Source: G965215145 sp965215145 (GTDB taxonomy: Bacteria > Bacteroidota > Rhodothermia > Rhodothermales > JANQRZ01). Taken from it: a stretch of DNA of 64,000 nt. Numbering within the stretch: position 1 is the stretch's first letter; every line of letters starts with the position of its first letter. The stretch spans positions 558,001 to 622,000 of the forward strand of contig OZ244038.1 of the NCBI GenBank assembly GCA_965215145.1. The letters run 5' to 3'. Below are positions 27,081 through 36,277 of this stretch, piece by piece. The notes beneath the pieces are model-generated. The model ran no database searches and was not told the DNA's origin. It saw nothing but the letters and a program-made list of their open reading frames with translations. A program made the position numbers and the translations under genes.

Positions 27081-29045
27081 TTACTGGACCAGCGTGATCT
27101 CCTGCGTGACCTCCTGGTCGCCGAGCCGGAGGCGGACGAGGTACGTCCCCGGCGCGAGGCCGGCCGCGTCGAGGCGGGCGGTGTGGGTGCCGGCCTCGAC
27201 CGCGCCGTCCACGAGCGTGACGACCTCGCGGCCGAGCACGTCGAACACGACGACCGTCACGTCGCCGCCCTCGGGGAGGGCGTAGCCGAGCGTGGTGGCG
27301 CCGCTGAACGGGTTGGGGTAGGCGTCGAGCGCGAGCGCCGTCGGCGCCGCGCTCAGCCGCGGGGTGCGGCCGATGGCGGCGTCGCTGGCCTCGACGCCGA
27401 GCGCGGCGAGGGCCTCCGAGAACGAGAGCCCGTCGAGGTCCACCTGCGCGGCGGCCGAGCCCACCGGGCGGCCGAGGAGGTAGGCGATCTGCCCGCCCTC
27501 CTCCAGGATCTTCGTGGCGATGCTGCCGTCGCGGACGGTGTGGGCCTGGACGTCGAACAGGAAGATCTTGAGGTCCTGCGAGCCGGTGTAGAGCTCGGTG
27601 ATGTCGAGGATACCCGAGGTCTCCCAGGCGCCGATGTCGTTGGGGTCGGAGTCGGTCTGGCCGGCCGGGAGGGCGTCGTCGCCGCGGTTGACGACGACGA
27701 TGTCCGTGAGCTGGCCGGTGGCGGGGTCGAGCTTCCAGATCCGGGCCTCCAGACCGCTGACGGTGCCGAAGAGGCTGGTCGAGGCGTCCTCCTGGACGTA
27801 GACGAGCCCGTCGTCGGCCCAGTCGAGGTTGTCCGGGCTGCGGAGGCCGAAGTCCGGGCCCTGGAACTGCCCGTTGCCGGCGTCGTCGCCGTCGTAGATG
27901 ATCGTGATCTCGGCGGTGATGTCGCCGGTGGTGAGGCCGCCGAAGTCGAGGTCCACGAGGTAGGTCGTGCCCCACGTGTCGGCGGGGTAGGCCACGCTGC
28001 GGCCGGTCGAGGCGAAGGCGACCTGCGTACCGTCGGCGGGGTTGGTGGCGAGGTCCTCGGGGCGGGAGAACTCGAAGGCGCCGAGGAGGAGCCGCTGCGC
28101 GTCGATCGTGACGAGGTCGGCGTAGCCGAGGGCGTCGTAGCCGGGCTCGCCCGCGCGGGCGGGGTCGTACTGCGAGACCTCGACGAACGTGCCGGTCCGG
28201 CTCGTGCCGGTGCCGTTCCAGTCCTGCGGCGAGAGGTCGCCGCTGTCGGCCTTCCAGACGTAGAGGTTGCCCATGGCGAGGCCGTTGCGGTCGAGGAAGC
28301 CGCCGGTGCCGAGGGCGTTCTTCCGGCCGACGTAGAGCAGCAGCGGGGCGCCCTGGCGGTCGTCGCCGATCAGCATCCCGATGGTGTCCGGGTCGCCGGT
28401 GTCGACGAGCGTCACGTTCTCCCAGGCGGCGCGGCCGGCCATCGGGGCGACGTGGAGCGTCCGGGTCCGGGCGTCGAGCGCGACGAGCTGGCCGTTGGCG
28501 CTGGTCTCCTCGCCCGCGAAGTAGATCGGGTCCACGAGGCCGAGCTGCCCGGCGGCGAAGCCGGAGGCCGAGCAGAACCGGGCGAAGCCGGCGTTCGGGC
28601 CGAGGCCCTCGTTGATCTGCTCCGCGTCGGTGACGACGTTGCCGTAGCGGTCGATCACGGTGTCGTAGGCGGGGCCGAGGTCGGTGATGGCGCCGGTGCG
28701 GCGGTCGACGTCGAAGTAGCTGATCCGGGCGCCGAAGAGGTCGGTCCCGTTGGCGAGCCGGTAGAGGTAGCCGTCGAGCTCGGTCAGCTCGTGGCTGACG
28801 AAGAGGCGGGCGGTGCGGGCGTTGAGGATGCCGGCGCCGGTGCCGTCGGGGATGCCGGGCGGGGTGTACCCGTCCACGGTCTCGCCGATGGTGAAGGCGG
28901 GGAACACGTCCCAATCGACGTCGGGGTCGTTTTCCAGGGAGACGGCCTGGCGGGGCGCGTCGGTGAGGTACTGTGCGGTGGCGAGGGGCGCCGCCCAGAC
29001 GAGGGCGAGGGCTGCGCAGAGCGCGCGGGTGGTGAAGGGCTTCAT
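27081..29045 (-). CDS. PhoX/DUF839-like phosphatase with T9SS sorting domain
   Basis: A 654-residue exported protein. Sec signal peptide (LCAALALVWAAPLATAQ). A PhoX-type beta-propeller region is recognised from VSHELTELDG, YFAGEETSANGQLVALD, FEFSRPEDLATNPADG and SPDNLDWADDGLVYVQED, the loops that in PhoX hold calcium and iron. It ends in a T9SS C-terminal domain (YPNPF, VFDVLGREVVTL, APGTYLVRL). Classical PhoX is a Tat substrate. This one lacks twin arginine, so Sec plus type IX export is inferred. Phosphomonoesterase activity is expected but metal ligands were not verified residue by residue. It is divergent from the GNAT gene. Confidence 0.8.
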   Translation of the reverse strand: MKPFTTRALCAALALVWAAPLATAQYLTDAPRQAVSLENDPDVDWDVFPAFTIGETVDGYTPPGIPDGTGAGILNARTARLFVSHELTELDGYLYRLANGTDLFGARISYFDVDRRTGAITDLGPAYDTVIDRYGNVVTDAEQINEGLGPNAGFARFCSASGFAAGQLGLVDPIYFAGEETSANGQLVALDARTRTLHVAPMAGRAAWENVTLVDTGDPDTIGMLIGDDRQGAPLLLYVGRKNALGTGGFLDRNGLAMGNLYVWKADSGDLSPQDWNGTGTSRTGTFVEVSQYDPARAGEPGYDALGYADLVTIDAQRLLLGAFEFSRPEDLATNPADGTQVAFASTGRSVAYPADTWGTTYLVDLDFGGLTTGDITAEITIIYDGDDAGNGQFQGPDFGLRSPDNLDWADDGLVYVQEDASTSLFGTVSGLEARIWKLDPATGQLTDIVVVNRGDDALPAGQTDSDPNDIGAWETSGILDITELYTGSQDLKIFLFDVQAHTVRDGSIATKILEEGGQIAYLLGRPVGSAAAQVDLDGLSFSEALAALGVEASDAAIGRTPRLSAAPTALALDAYPNPFSGATTLGYALPEGGDVTVVVFDVLGREVVTLVDGAVEAGTHTARLDAAGLAPGTYLVRLRLGDQEVTQEITLVQ

Positions 29046-29303
29046 GGGGCCTCCGGTAGAGGATGAGGTGACGGTAGGGGGTGACGCGTGGGAGGCGTGG
29101 GAGACGGCCCGCTCCCCCTGAGCGGGCTGGCTCTGAGAGTAGCCCGCCCATCCCCGCCCGTCGTTACCCCGGCGTCATCCCACCATTAAGCCAGTGCTAC
29201 CAGCGCCGGCGCCGCACGCTCGGCGCTGGATGGGTCGGTGTTATTCTGCACGGCGCCCACCCTCTTCCGACGCTCCCACGTAACCCCCCTCTCTTGACCC
29301 CCG

Positions 29304-29807
29304 ATGGACATCCGCCTCGTCACCACCGACGCCGAGTGGGCTGCCGCGCGGGCCATCCGGCAGCGGGTGTTCGTGGAGGAGCAGGCGTGTCCACCTGAGG
29401 AGGAGTGGGACGCCCACGACTGGCCTGCCGACCAGGGCCGGACGTGCCGCCACCTCCTCGGCCTCGTCGGCGGTGAGCCCGTCGCCGTGGCGCGGTGGCG
29501 GCCGGTCGAGCACGCCGGCCGGCCGGCGGCGAAGCTGGAGCGGTTCGCGGTGCTGCCGGAGCGCCGGGGCCGCGGGCTCGGGCGGGTGATGGTCGGCGCT
29601 GCGCTGGCCGAAGCCAGGGCAGCCGGGTTCACCCGGTTCGTGCTCCACGCGCAGGCGCATCTGCAAGGGCTCTACGGGGGGTTCGGCTTCCGCGCCGTCG
29701 GCGAGCCGTTCGAGGAGGCCGGCATCCCCCACGTCACGATGGTCCGGAAGGGGCACCCCGCTCCCCCCGCCGGGGCCGTTGAAGACTCGGTGGAAGGGCC
29801 GGGGTGA
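29304..29807 (+). CDS. GNAT-family N-acetyltransferase
   Basis: A 167-residue enzyme with an acyl-CoA binding core: IRLVTTDAEWAAARAIRQRVFVEEQACP at the N-terminus (ElaA/YjcF-like), then KLERFAVLPERRGRGLGRVM with the R-R-G-R-G-L-G pyrophosphate loop, and LYGGFGFRAVGEPFEEAGIPHVTM, where the F/Y-G-F and IPHV...M ending is typical of this subfamily. The substrate is unknown. It stands alone between PhoX-like and tRNA-Glu. Confidence 0.88.
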   Translation: MDIRLVTTDAEWAAARAIRQRVFVEEQACPPEEEWDAHDWPADQGRTCRHLLGLVGGEPVAVARWRPVEHAGRPAAKLERFAVLPERRGRGLGRVMVGAALAEARAAGFTRFVLHAQAHLQGLYGGFGFRAVGEPFEEAGIPHVTMVRKGHPAPPAGAVEDSVEGPG

Positions 29808-29831
29808 GCGAGCGTCGGCCGGAGGGGGGCG

Positions 29832-29839
29832 TATATTTG
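29832..29839 (+). promoter_or_regulatory. -7 promoter box TATATTTG for tRNA-Glu
   Basis: An exact TAnnTTTG element ends 9 nt before the tRNA 5' end, the same spacing as at tRNA-Ala. No convincing TTG -33 element is visible in the GC-rich upstream DNA. Confidence 0.65.
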
Positions 29840-29848
29840 GCGTTCGCT

Positions 29849-29921
29849 GCCGCGTTCGTCTAGGGGTCTAGGACGCCGCCCTCTCACGGCGGTAACACGG
29901 GTTCGAATCCCGTACGCGGTA
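29849..29921 (+). tRNA. tRNA-Glu, anticodon CTC
   Basis: A 73-nt cloverleaf. Acceptor GCCGCGT pairs with ACGCGGT (first pair G-U). The anticodon stem CCGCC/GGCGG encloses CTCTCAC (anticodon CTC, codon GAG), and the T arm ACGGG/CCCGT encloses TTCGAAT. Discriminator A73. CCA is not encoded. The D-loop AGGGGTCT is normal for tRNA-Glu. Confidence 0.95.
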
Positions 29922-29927
29922 CGTCCG

Positions 29928-29965
29928 AGCGCCGGCCTCCCCACGAGGCCGGCGCTTCTTTGTTT
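29928..29965 (+). terminator. Rho-independent terminator after tRNA-Glu
   Basis: A perfect 12-bp stem (AGCGCCGGCCTC / GAGGCCGGCGCT) with a 5-nt loop CCCAC, followed by the T-rich tail TCTTTGTTT. It begins 7 nt after the tRNA. Confidence 0.92.
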
Positions 29966-30078
29966 ACTGCTCGGCGCCTTGGGCAGGGGTGCGCTGGAGC
30001 GGGGCGAGTTTCCCTCAACGGAGGCGAGAGCGCCCGCCCGGGCGTCTGGCGCCGCTGCGTCTACGGAGGGACGGGTGC

Positions 30079-31761
30079 TCAGGCCGCCCCCGTCAGCTCC
30101 CCGGCCGGGGCGTCGCGCGTGCGGCGCATCACGATGGGCATCCGGCGGCCGTGGCCGAACGCCTTCGGGCTGACCCGGAGGCCCGGCGCCGCCTGCCGCC
30201 GCTTGTACTCGTTCCGGTCCACCATCGCCAGGATTTTCGAGACGAGAGCCGCGTCGTAGTCCGTCCGCCCGACGATCTGCCGGAGGTCGAGCAGCTCTTC
30301 GATGTAGAGCTCCAGGATCGTGTCGAGCACGTCGTAGGGGGGGAGCGAGTCCTGGTCCACCTGGTCGGGGCGGAGCTCGGCGCTGGGCGGCTTCGTGATC
30401 GTGTTCTGCGGAATGAGCTCCCGCCCCGCGCGCCCGTTGATGAACCGGGCCAGCGCGTAGACCTCCGTCTTGAACACGTCGGCGAGGACGGCGAGGCCAC
30501 CGGCCATGTCGCCGTAGAGCGTCGCGTAGCCGACGGCCATCTCGCTCTTGTTGCCCGTCGCCAGGAGGAGGTGCCCGAACTTGTTCGAGAGCGCCATCAA
30601 GGTGAGCCCCCGCGCACGGGCCTGGACGTTCTCCTCAGCCACGCCTTCCTCGGTCCCCGCGAACAGCGGCGCCAGCATCTCCTCGAACGCCCCGACGGCC
30701 GGCGCGATGGGGACTTCGTGGAACGCCGCGCCCAGGTTCTCCGCCAGCGCCCGCGAGTCCTCGACCGAGCCCGCCGACGAATACTTCGACGGCATCGTGA
30801 CGCCGACGACGCGCCCCGGCCCGAGCGCCTCGGCCGCGAGCGCGCACGTCACCGCCGAGTCGATCCCACCAGAGAGCCCGACGAGGGCCTTCTCGAAACC
30901 GCCGGTCTTCTCGAAGTAGTCCCGGATGCCGAGGACGAGGGCATCGTGCAGATCCTCGGTGGGTCCGTGCTGCATCGGGCAGGCGTCGTACTCCCGCTCC
31001 GTGTCCCACACGACCAGGGCCTCCTCGAACGACGGGGCGCAGAGGACGCGGGTGCCGTCGGCGCGGTGGACGCGGCTGTCGCCGTCGAACACGATCTCGG
31101 TGTTGGCGCCGACGAGGTTGACGAGGACGAACGGGACGCCGTGCTCGCGGCAGCTCTCGGCGACGACGGCGTTGCGCGCGGCGTGCTTGCCGACGGCGAA
31201 GGGGCTCGCCGAGAGGTTGACGAACAGGTCGACCCCCTGCTCCGCGAGGCGGTCGATGGGGTTGAGATCGTAGAGGCGGAGCGGGGCGTCCTCCGCGTTG
31301 TTCCACATGTCCTCGCAGACGTGGAGCCCGAGGCGGAGCCCGCGGAACGCGACGGGCGTGCAGGCATCACCGGGCTCGAAGTAGCGGACCTCGTCGAACA
31401 CGTCGTAGGTCGGCAGGAGCACCTTGTGGACCTCGGCCAGCCTCCGCCCGTCCTCGAGCAGCAGCGCCGCGTTGAACAGCCGCTTTCCGACCGGCGCCGG
31501 GTTCCGCACCGGCGCGCCGATGAGGAGGCCCATCCCCCCGGGCGCCTCCCACGCGACCCGCTCGACGGCGGCCTCCACGTCGTCGAGGAACGTCTCGTTC
31601 TCCAGGAGATCGAGCGGGGGGTAGCCGGTGATGCAGAGCTCGGGGAAGACGGCGAGCTCGGCGCCCCGGTCGGCGGCGCGGCGGGCGAAGTCGAGGACCT
31701 TCTCGGCGTTCCCGGCGAGGTCGCCGACGGTGGGGTTGATCTGGCAGAGGGCGATCTTCAT
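30079..31761 (-). CDS. nadE: Glutamine-dependent NAD+ synthetase
   Basis: A 560-residue two-domain enzyme that amidates nicotinate adenine dinucleotide with ammonia from glutamine. N-terminal nitrilase-type glutaminase (MKIALCQINPTVGDLAGNAEKV) with Glu in FPELCITGYPP, Lys in VHKVLLPTYDVFDE and Cys in LHVCEDMWN. The C-terminal synthetase has the P-loop LVGLSGGIDSAVTCALAAEALG and the KPPSAELRPDQVDQDSLPPYDVLD segment. The length is normal for the bacterial two-domain type. It is separated from the tRNA terminator by about 110 nt. Its upstream gap holds a compound palindromic repeat. Confidence 0.96.
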   Translation of the reverse strand: MKIALCQINPTVGDLAGNAEKVLDFARRAADRGAELAVFPELCITGYPPLDLLENETFLDDVEAAVERVAWEAPGGMGLLIGAPVRNPAPVGKRLFNAALLLEDGRRLAEVHKVLLPTYDVFDEVRYFEPGDACTPVAFRGLRLGLHVCEDMWNNAEDAPLRLYDLNPIDRLAEQGVDLFVNLSASPFAVGKHAARNAVVAESCREHGVPFVLVNLVGANTEIVFDGDSRVHRADGTRVLCAPSFEEALVVWDTEREYDACPMQHGPTEDLHDALVLGIRDYFEKTGGFEKALVGLSGGIDSAVTCALAAEALGPGRVVGVTMPSKYSSAGSVEDSRALAENLGAAFHEVPIAPAVGAFEEMLAPLFAGTEEGVAEENVQARARGLTLMALSNKFGHLLLATGNKSEMAVGYATLYGDMAGGLAVLADVFKTEVYALARFINGRAGRELIPQNTITKPPSAELRPDQVDQDSLPPYDVLDTILELYIEELLDLRQIVGRTDYDAALVSKILAMVDRNEYKRRQAAPGLRVSPKAFGHGRRMPIVMRRTRDAPAGELTGAA

Positions 31762-31847
31762 CCAGCGAGCGGAGGGTGGTGGGCAAAAGGCAGAGGGGTG
31801 CTACGGCAGCGGGCGACGTTGGCTCCGGTGCCCACGCACCCCCCGGC

Positions 31848-31931
31848 CCCGTAGGGGCATGGCGGTGCCGTGCCCCGGTCCGGTCAGCCTCGCCCACCGT
31901 TGCCGGGCGAGGCACGCCTCGCCCCTACGGG
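31848..31931. repeat. Compound palindromic repeat (GTAGGGGC family)
   Basis: Outer arms CCCGTAGGGGC and GCCCCTACGGG (11 bp, perfect) enclose two inner palindromes, GGGGCATGGC...GCCGTGCCCC and GGGCGAGGC...GCCTCGCCC. The outer arms match the GTAGGGGCG/CGCCCCTAC arms of the 28-bp palindromes elsewhere in the window. It lies in the gap between nadE and the BtuB-like receptor. Confidence 0.7.
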
Positions 31932-31970
31932 TCTTGACAGCGAGGCGTGGCGATCCCCAGCCCTCTTCCC

Positions 31971-33851
31971 TCACCCCCCCGCCCGCACGCGGGCGCCGAC
32001 GAGGAGGCGTCGGCCCGGCATCGGTGCGCCGAACACCTCGGCGTACTCCTCGTCCAGGAGGTTGTGCACCTCGGCCGTCAGCGCGACCTCGGCGGCGGGG
32101 ACGGGGAGGGCGACGCCGAGGCGAGCGTCGAGGACGCCGAGGCGCTCGCCGTCGAGGCGCTCCTTCCAGAACCCCTGCACGCCCGCCGTGACCACGCCGG
32201 CCGCGAACGTGGCGGCGGCGGCGAGGCGGTGGCGCGCGTGGGTCAGCGCGTACTTGTACTCGGCCCCCGGCCGCTCGCCGCTCAGCTCCGTGTCGAGGTA
32301 GGCGTAGCCGACGTCGAGGGTGAGGGTGCCCGCGCCGAGCGGGCGCGCGAGGCGGGCGTCGAGCTCGGCGCCGAGGGTGCGGGCGCCGAGGACGTTCTGC
32401 GCGAGAAACACCGTGTCGGCCGCCGAGAGCCGGGCGTAGTCGATCAGGTTCTCGGTGTCGCGGAGGAAGCCGGTGGCGCGGAGCGTGAGACCAGGCAGCG
32501 GGAAGAGGTCGGCGCCGGTCTCGGCCGTCCAGGCGCGCTCGGCGCGGAGGGCGGGGTTGCCGAGGTTGCCGTTGGGGCGCGGGCTCACCGTGTTGAAGTA
32601 GCGCTCAACGTAGGTCGGCGCGCGGACGGCGCGGCCCCCGGCGGCGCGGAGCGTCACGAGCGGGCTCGGGGTGAAGGCGAGGCTCGCCGTCCCCGTCGGC
32701 TCGACGCCGAAGCCGGGGTCGGCGTCCAGCCGGAGCCCGGCGGCGAGGGCGAGCCCGACGGCGGGCGCCGCCTGCGCGGTGGCGAACACGCCGCCCGACG
32801 GGTCCTGGTGCTCGCCGAGGTTGTTGCTGGAGATGCCCCGGAGGTCGGCCGTGAGCCCGGCGGCCACGTCGAGGCCGGGGCGGACGGCGCGGCGGGCCTT
32901 GGCGAGCAGCGTCGCACGGCGGCTCGTGTGCTCGTTGGCCGGGACCTGCGGGTTGAAGACGTACTCGTCGTCGTGGACGCGGCCGGAGAGCTGGAGCCGC
33001 CCCGTGGTCTTTCCTCCGAGCCGGCCTTCGAGGCGAGCCTGAGCCCACAGCGTCTGCGTCGCCTCGCGGGCGGTGTCGCTGGCGAAGGGGGTGTAGAACT
33101 GGACGGCGCCGAAGTCGCGGCGGTCGTAGCCAGCGCGGGCGTAGAAGCCGCGGTGGCGGAGGGCTGCGGAGGCGGCGCCCCGCGCGAAGTCCGTGCTGGC
33201 GGCGCCCCCCACGACCGCGATGGGCTCGCCGTCGGAGCGGACGAGCTGGCCGCCGAGGCTGACGGCCGTCTCCCCCCGTCTCCCTCGCCCCGCCGCCTCG
33301 ACCGCCGCCGTCCCGGCCGTCCCCCCGGCGCCCGTCACCTCCCCCTGCGCGCCGTCTTCGATCCGCCCGAGCCCCGCCCACGTCAGCAGGTGGACCACGC
33401 CGCCGACGGCGTCCGGGCCATAGGCCGCCGCCGCCGGCCCGCGCACGACCTCGACCCGCGCGACCTCCGCGAGCGGCACGGGGAGGTCCGTCAGGAAGTG
33501 CCCCGTCATCGGGTCGTTCAGCCGCGCGCCGTCGAGCAGCAGGAGGACCCCGTCGAATGAGGCGCCGCGCAGCGTGAAGTCGCTCTGGACGCCGAAGCCG
33601 CCGCGCCGCCGGACCTCGACGCCGCCCGCGGCGCGGAGCAGCCCATCGAGGCTGTGGACGGGGAGGCGCCGGACCTGCTCGGCGGTGAGGACGGTGACGT
33701 GGTGGCCCGTGGCGCGGGCGTCGGCCGGGAGGCGCGTGGCCGTCACCACCACCGGCGTCTCGATGGCGACCTCAGTCGTGTCGGCGGGCTGGGCTTGGGA
33801 GAGGAGGGGGAGAAGAGGGAGAAGAACGAAGAGAAGGGAGGCGGGGCGCAT
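31971..33851 (-). CDS. TonB-dependent receptor, BtuB-like
   Basis: A 626-residue outer-membrane transporter. Leu-rich signal peptide (LLFVLLPLLPLLSQAQ), a TonB-box-like start VVVTATRLPADAR, and a plug with HHVTVLTAEQVRRLPVHSLDGLLRAAGG and VEVVRGPAAAAYGPDAVGGVV. The barrel ends with a short strand (RLLVGARVRAGG). The length and the absence of an N-terminal regulatory domain match the small BtuB/CirA class. No cobalamin riboswitch was seen upstream, so the ligand is open. It is divergent from the receptor at 34017, across 165 nt. Confidence 0.85.
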   Translation of the reverse strand: MRPASLLFVLLPLLPLLSQAQPADTTEVAIETPVVVTATRLPADARATGHHVTVLTAEQVRRLPVHSLDGLLRAAGGVEVRRRGGFGVQSDFTLRGASFDGVLLLLDGARLNDPMTGHFLTDLPVPLAEVARVEVVRGPAAAAYGPDAVGGVVHLLTWAGLGRIEDGAQGEVTGAGGTAGTAAVEAAGRGRRGETAVSLGGQLVRSDGEPIAVVGGAASTDFARGAASAALRHRGFYARAGYDRRDFGAVQFYTPFASDTAREATQTLWAQARLEGRLGGKTTGRLQLSGRVHDDEYVFNPQVPANEHTSRRATLLAKARRAVRPGLDVAAGLTADLRGISSNNLGEHQDPSGGVFATAQAAPAVGLALAAGLRLDADPGFGVEPTGTASLAFTPSPLVTLRAAGGRAVRAPTYVERYFNTVSPRPNGNLGNPALRAERAWTAETGADLFPLPGLTLRATGFLRDTENLIDYARLSAADTVFLAQNVLGARTLGAELDARLARPLGAGTLTLDVGYAYLDTELSGERPGAEYKYALTHARHRLAAAATFAAGVVTAGVQGFWKERLDGERLGVLDARLGVALPVPAAEVALTAEVHNLLDEEYAEVFGAPMPGRRLLVGARVRAGG

Positions 33852-33922
33852 CGAGCGGGGTAGCGGGAGGGGGGTTGAGGCGGCGCGGAAGATACCGGGC
33901 TCGCCCCGCGCGCTCCCCGCCT

Positions 33923-33956
33923 GCGGCTCACCGACCCCTGCCGCGGCTCACCGACC
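33923..33956. repeat. Two direct copies of GCGGCTCACCGACC between divergent receptors
   Basis: Identical 14-mers start at 33923 and 33943, a 20-nt period (about two helical turns), in the 165-nt gap between two divergent TonB receptor genes. They could be operator half-sites. A TATCTTCC box (minus, about 33890) may serve the BtuB-like gene. Confidence 0.4.
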
Positions 33957-34016
33957 GGAGCCCAACCTTCGGGCGGAGGCACCGTTACCGTCGCCACACA
34001 CGCTCCGCTCACCCCG

Positions 34017-36257
34017 ATGCGCCTCATCCTGACCCTGCTTACCGCCCTGCTCGCGCTCCCGGTCGCGGCGCAGCCCGCCGTCGTCGCCGGGCGCGTGGTG
34101 GACGGGCGCGGCGACGGGCTCCCCCTCGTCAACGTCGCCGTCGTCGGGACGGTCGAGGGCGGGGTGACGGACGGGGACGGGCACTTCGCGTTCGTCACGG
34201 CGCAGACCGGACGGCAGACGCTCCGCGCGACGCTGCTCGGGTTCGAGCCGGCCGAGGCCGCCGTGGACCTCGTCCCCGGCGACACGGCCCGCGTCACCCT
34301 CCGCCTCCTCGAAGCCCTCGTCGAGCTCGGCGAGATCGCCGTTGAGGCCAGCGCCTTCTCCTCCGGCGAGGCCGACGCCGCGACGCTCAAGCCCATCGAG
34401 GTGCTCACCACGCCCGGCGCGGCGGCCGACGTGTACCGCGCGATGCAGACGTTCCCCGGCGTGACCACGCTCGACGAGGGCGCCGGCCTCTTCGTCCGCG
34501 GCGGCGACCCCTCCGAGACGGCCGTGCTCCTCGACGGCGCGCTGCTCTACCACCCCTACCGCTACGAGTCCCCGACGGGCGGCGTCTTCGGCTCGATCCC
34601 GCCGTTCTTCCTGAAGGGGACGGCGTTCTCGACCGGCGCCTTCTCGGCCCGCCACGGCAACGCCCTCTCCGGCGTCCTCGCCCTCGAATCCCTCGACGAG
34701 CCGCAGCGGAACGCGCTCACCGCGAGCGCGGGGCTGGCCGGCGCGGCGCTCGGCCTCGACGCCCGGCTCCTCGACGGCCGCCTCGGCGTCCGGTTCTCGG
34801 GGAACCGCTCGGCCACGGGGCTGATGTTCGACGTGAACGGGCTCGCGGACGACTTCGTGGAGCCCCCGGCCGGCGGCGACGCCAACCTCAGCGTCACCCT
34901 CCGCACGGGGGAGGTCGGGCGGGTGAAGCTGTTCAACTACGTCTCGGGCAGCCGCGTCGGGGCGCGCGAGCCGCAGCCCTCGTTCGACGGCGTCTTCCGG
35001 GCCGACGAGCGCTCGGACCTCCACGTCCTCCACGCCGAGAACGCTCTCGCCGGGTGGTGGCTCGAAGGCAGCCTCGCGCTGAGCCACTTCGACGCCCGCA
35101 GCCGGTTCGGCAACCTCGACCTCACGACGACCGACGCCGCGCTCGGTCTCCGCCTCGACGCCGACCGGGCGGCGTCGGACCGGCTAGAAATCGCCGTCGG
35201 CGTCGAGGCCCGCCGGCTCGGGCGGCGGCTCGGCGGGACCGTCCCGGCCTACGGCGGCGTGCTCGACCCCGAGGCGCAGGCGCTGACCCTGGACGAGCGG
35301 TTCGGGGCGACACAGGCCGGCGGCTACGTGCAGGCCGAAGCCCGCCTCACGCGGCGGCTCTTCGCCAACGCCGGCCTCCGCCTCGACGGCCACTCGCTGG
35401 CCGGGTCCGTCGTGCTCGACCCCCGCGCCGCGCTCCGCCTCCAGCTCTCGAAGCACGCCAGCACGCGGCTCGCGGGGGGCCGCTACAGCCAGTTCCCCGT
35501 CGCCAACCAGTTCGAGGGCGACGGCGGCAACCCCGACCTCGGCCCGCAGCGGGCGTGGCACCTCGTCGCCGGCGCCGAGCACCAGCGCGACCGCCTCCTC
35601 CTCCGCGCCGAGGCGTACCACAAATGGTACCGCGACCTCGCCGTCCGCTTCGACGCACCGGGCGCCCCGGCCGGGGGGATGTGGCAGAACGCAGGCGCCG
35701 GCACGGCCCGCGGGCTCGACCTGTTCGCCAAGTACGGCGCCTTCCTCGAAACCCGCGTGGACGGGTGGGCCTCGTACAGCCTCCTGTGGTCCGAGCGGAC
35801 GCAGGCCCGCCAGCGGGGTGAGGCCGTCGTCGCCCAGCGCGGGCCGACGCCGCAGGACGTGCGCCACCACCTCACGCTGGTCGGGAAGGCGCGGGTGTGG
35901 CGGTTCCTCTCGGTCGGCACGTCGCTGCGGTGGGCGAGCGGGCGGCCCCACACGCCGGTACTCGACGCCGTCCGCCCCACCGGCGCGCCGAGCGACGTCC
36001 CGTACTCCCTCCCCATTGAGGGGCCGGTTGGGAGTGAGCGGCTGCCGGCCTTCGCCCGCGCCGACCTCAACGCCTCCTGGTTCCAGCCCTTCGGCGACGG
36101 CCACAGCGCCGTGTTCTTCGCCTCCGTCGCCAACGTGCTCGGCCGCGCCAACGTCCTCGGCTACGACTACACCGCCGACTACGCCGGCCGCACCGAGCAG
36201 CTCACCGACTACGACCGGTTCTTCTACCTCGGCGTCAGCGTCTCGCTGACCCGCTAA
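34017..36257 (+). CDS. TonB-dependent receptor with carboxypeptidase-regulatory domain
   Basis: A 746-residue receptor. Signal peptide (LTLLTALLALPVAAQ), a CarboxypepD_reg-like domain (VVAGRVVDGRGDGLPLVNVAVVGTVEGGVTDGDGHFAF), and a plug with LTTPGAAADVYRAMQTFPGVTTLDEGAGLFVRGGDPSETAVLLDG. The barrel ends FFYLGVSVSLTR. The plug type (VYRAMQTFPGV...VRGGD) is common in Bacteroidota receptors of unknown ligand and differs from SusC proteins. It is followed 20 nt later by a TPR protein gene, with which it is probably co-transcribed. Confidence 0.88.
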   Translation: MRLILTLLTALLALPVAAQPAVVAGRVVDGRGDGLPLVNVAVVGTVEGGVTDGDGHFAFVTAQTGRQTLRATLLGFEPAEAAVDLVPGDTARVTLRLLEALVELGEIAVEASAFSSGEADAATLKPIEVLTTPGAAADVYRAMQTFPGVTTLDEGAGLFVRGGDPSETAVLLDGALLYHPYRYESPTGGVFGSIPPFFLKGTAFSTGAFSARHGNALSGVLALESLDEPQRNALTASAGLAGAALGLDARLLDGRLGVRFSGNRSATGLMFDVNGLADDFVEPPAGGDANLSVTLRTGEVGRVKLFNYVSGSRVGAREPQPSFDGVFRADERSDLHVLHAENALAGWWLEGSLALSHFDARSRFGNLDLTTTDAALGLRLDADRAASDRLEIAVGVEARRLGRRLGGTVPAYGGVLDPEAQALTLDERFGATQAGGYVQAEARLTRRLFANAGLRLDGHSLAGSVVLDPRAALRLQLSKHASTRLAGGRYSQFPVANQFEGDGGNPDLGPQRAWHLVAGAEHQRDRLLLRAEAYHKWYRDLAVRFDAPGAPAGGMWQNAGAGTARGLDLFAKYGAFLETRVDGWASYSLLWSERTQARQRGEAVVAQRGPTPQDVRHHLTLVGKARVWRFLSVGTSLRWASGRPHTPVLDAVRPTGAPSDVPYSLPIEGPVGSERLPAFARADLNASWFQPFGDGHSAVFFASVANVLGRANVLGYDYTADYAGRTEQLTDYDRFFYLGVSVSLTR

Positions 36258-36277
36258 CCCGTAACCTCCCCCAAGCC

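Noticed and set aside
33852..34016. Cobalamin riboswitch expected before a BtuB-like receptor
   Set aside because: The 165-nt gap shows no B12-box-like sequence or suitable fold and is too short for a full riboswitch plus the divergent promoter.
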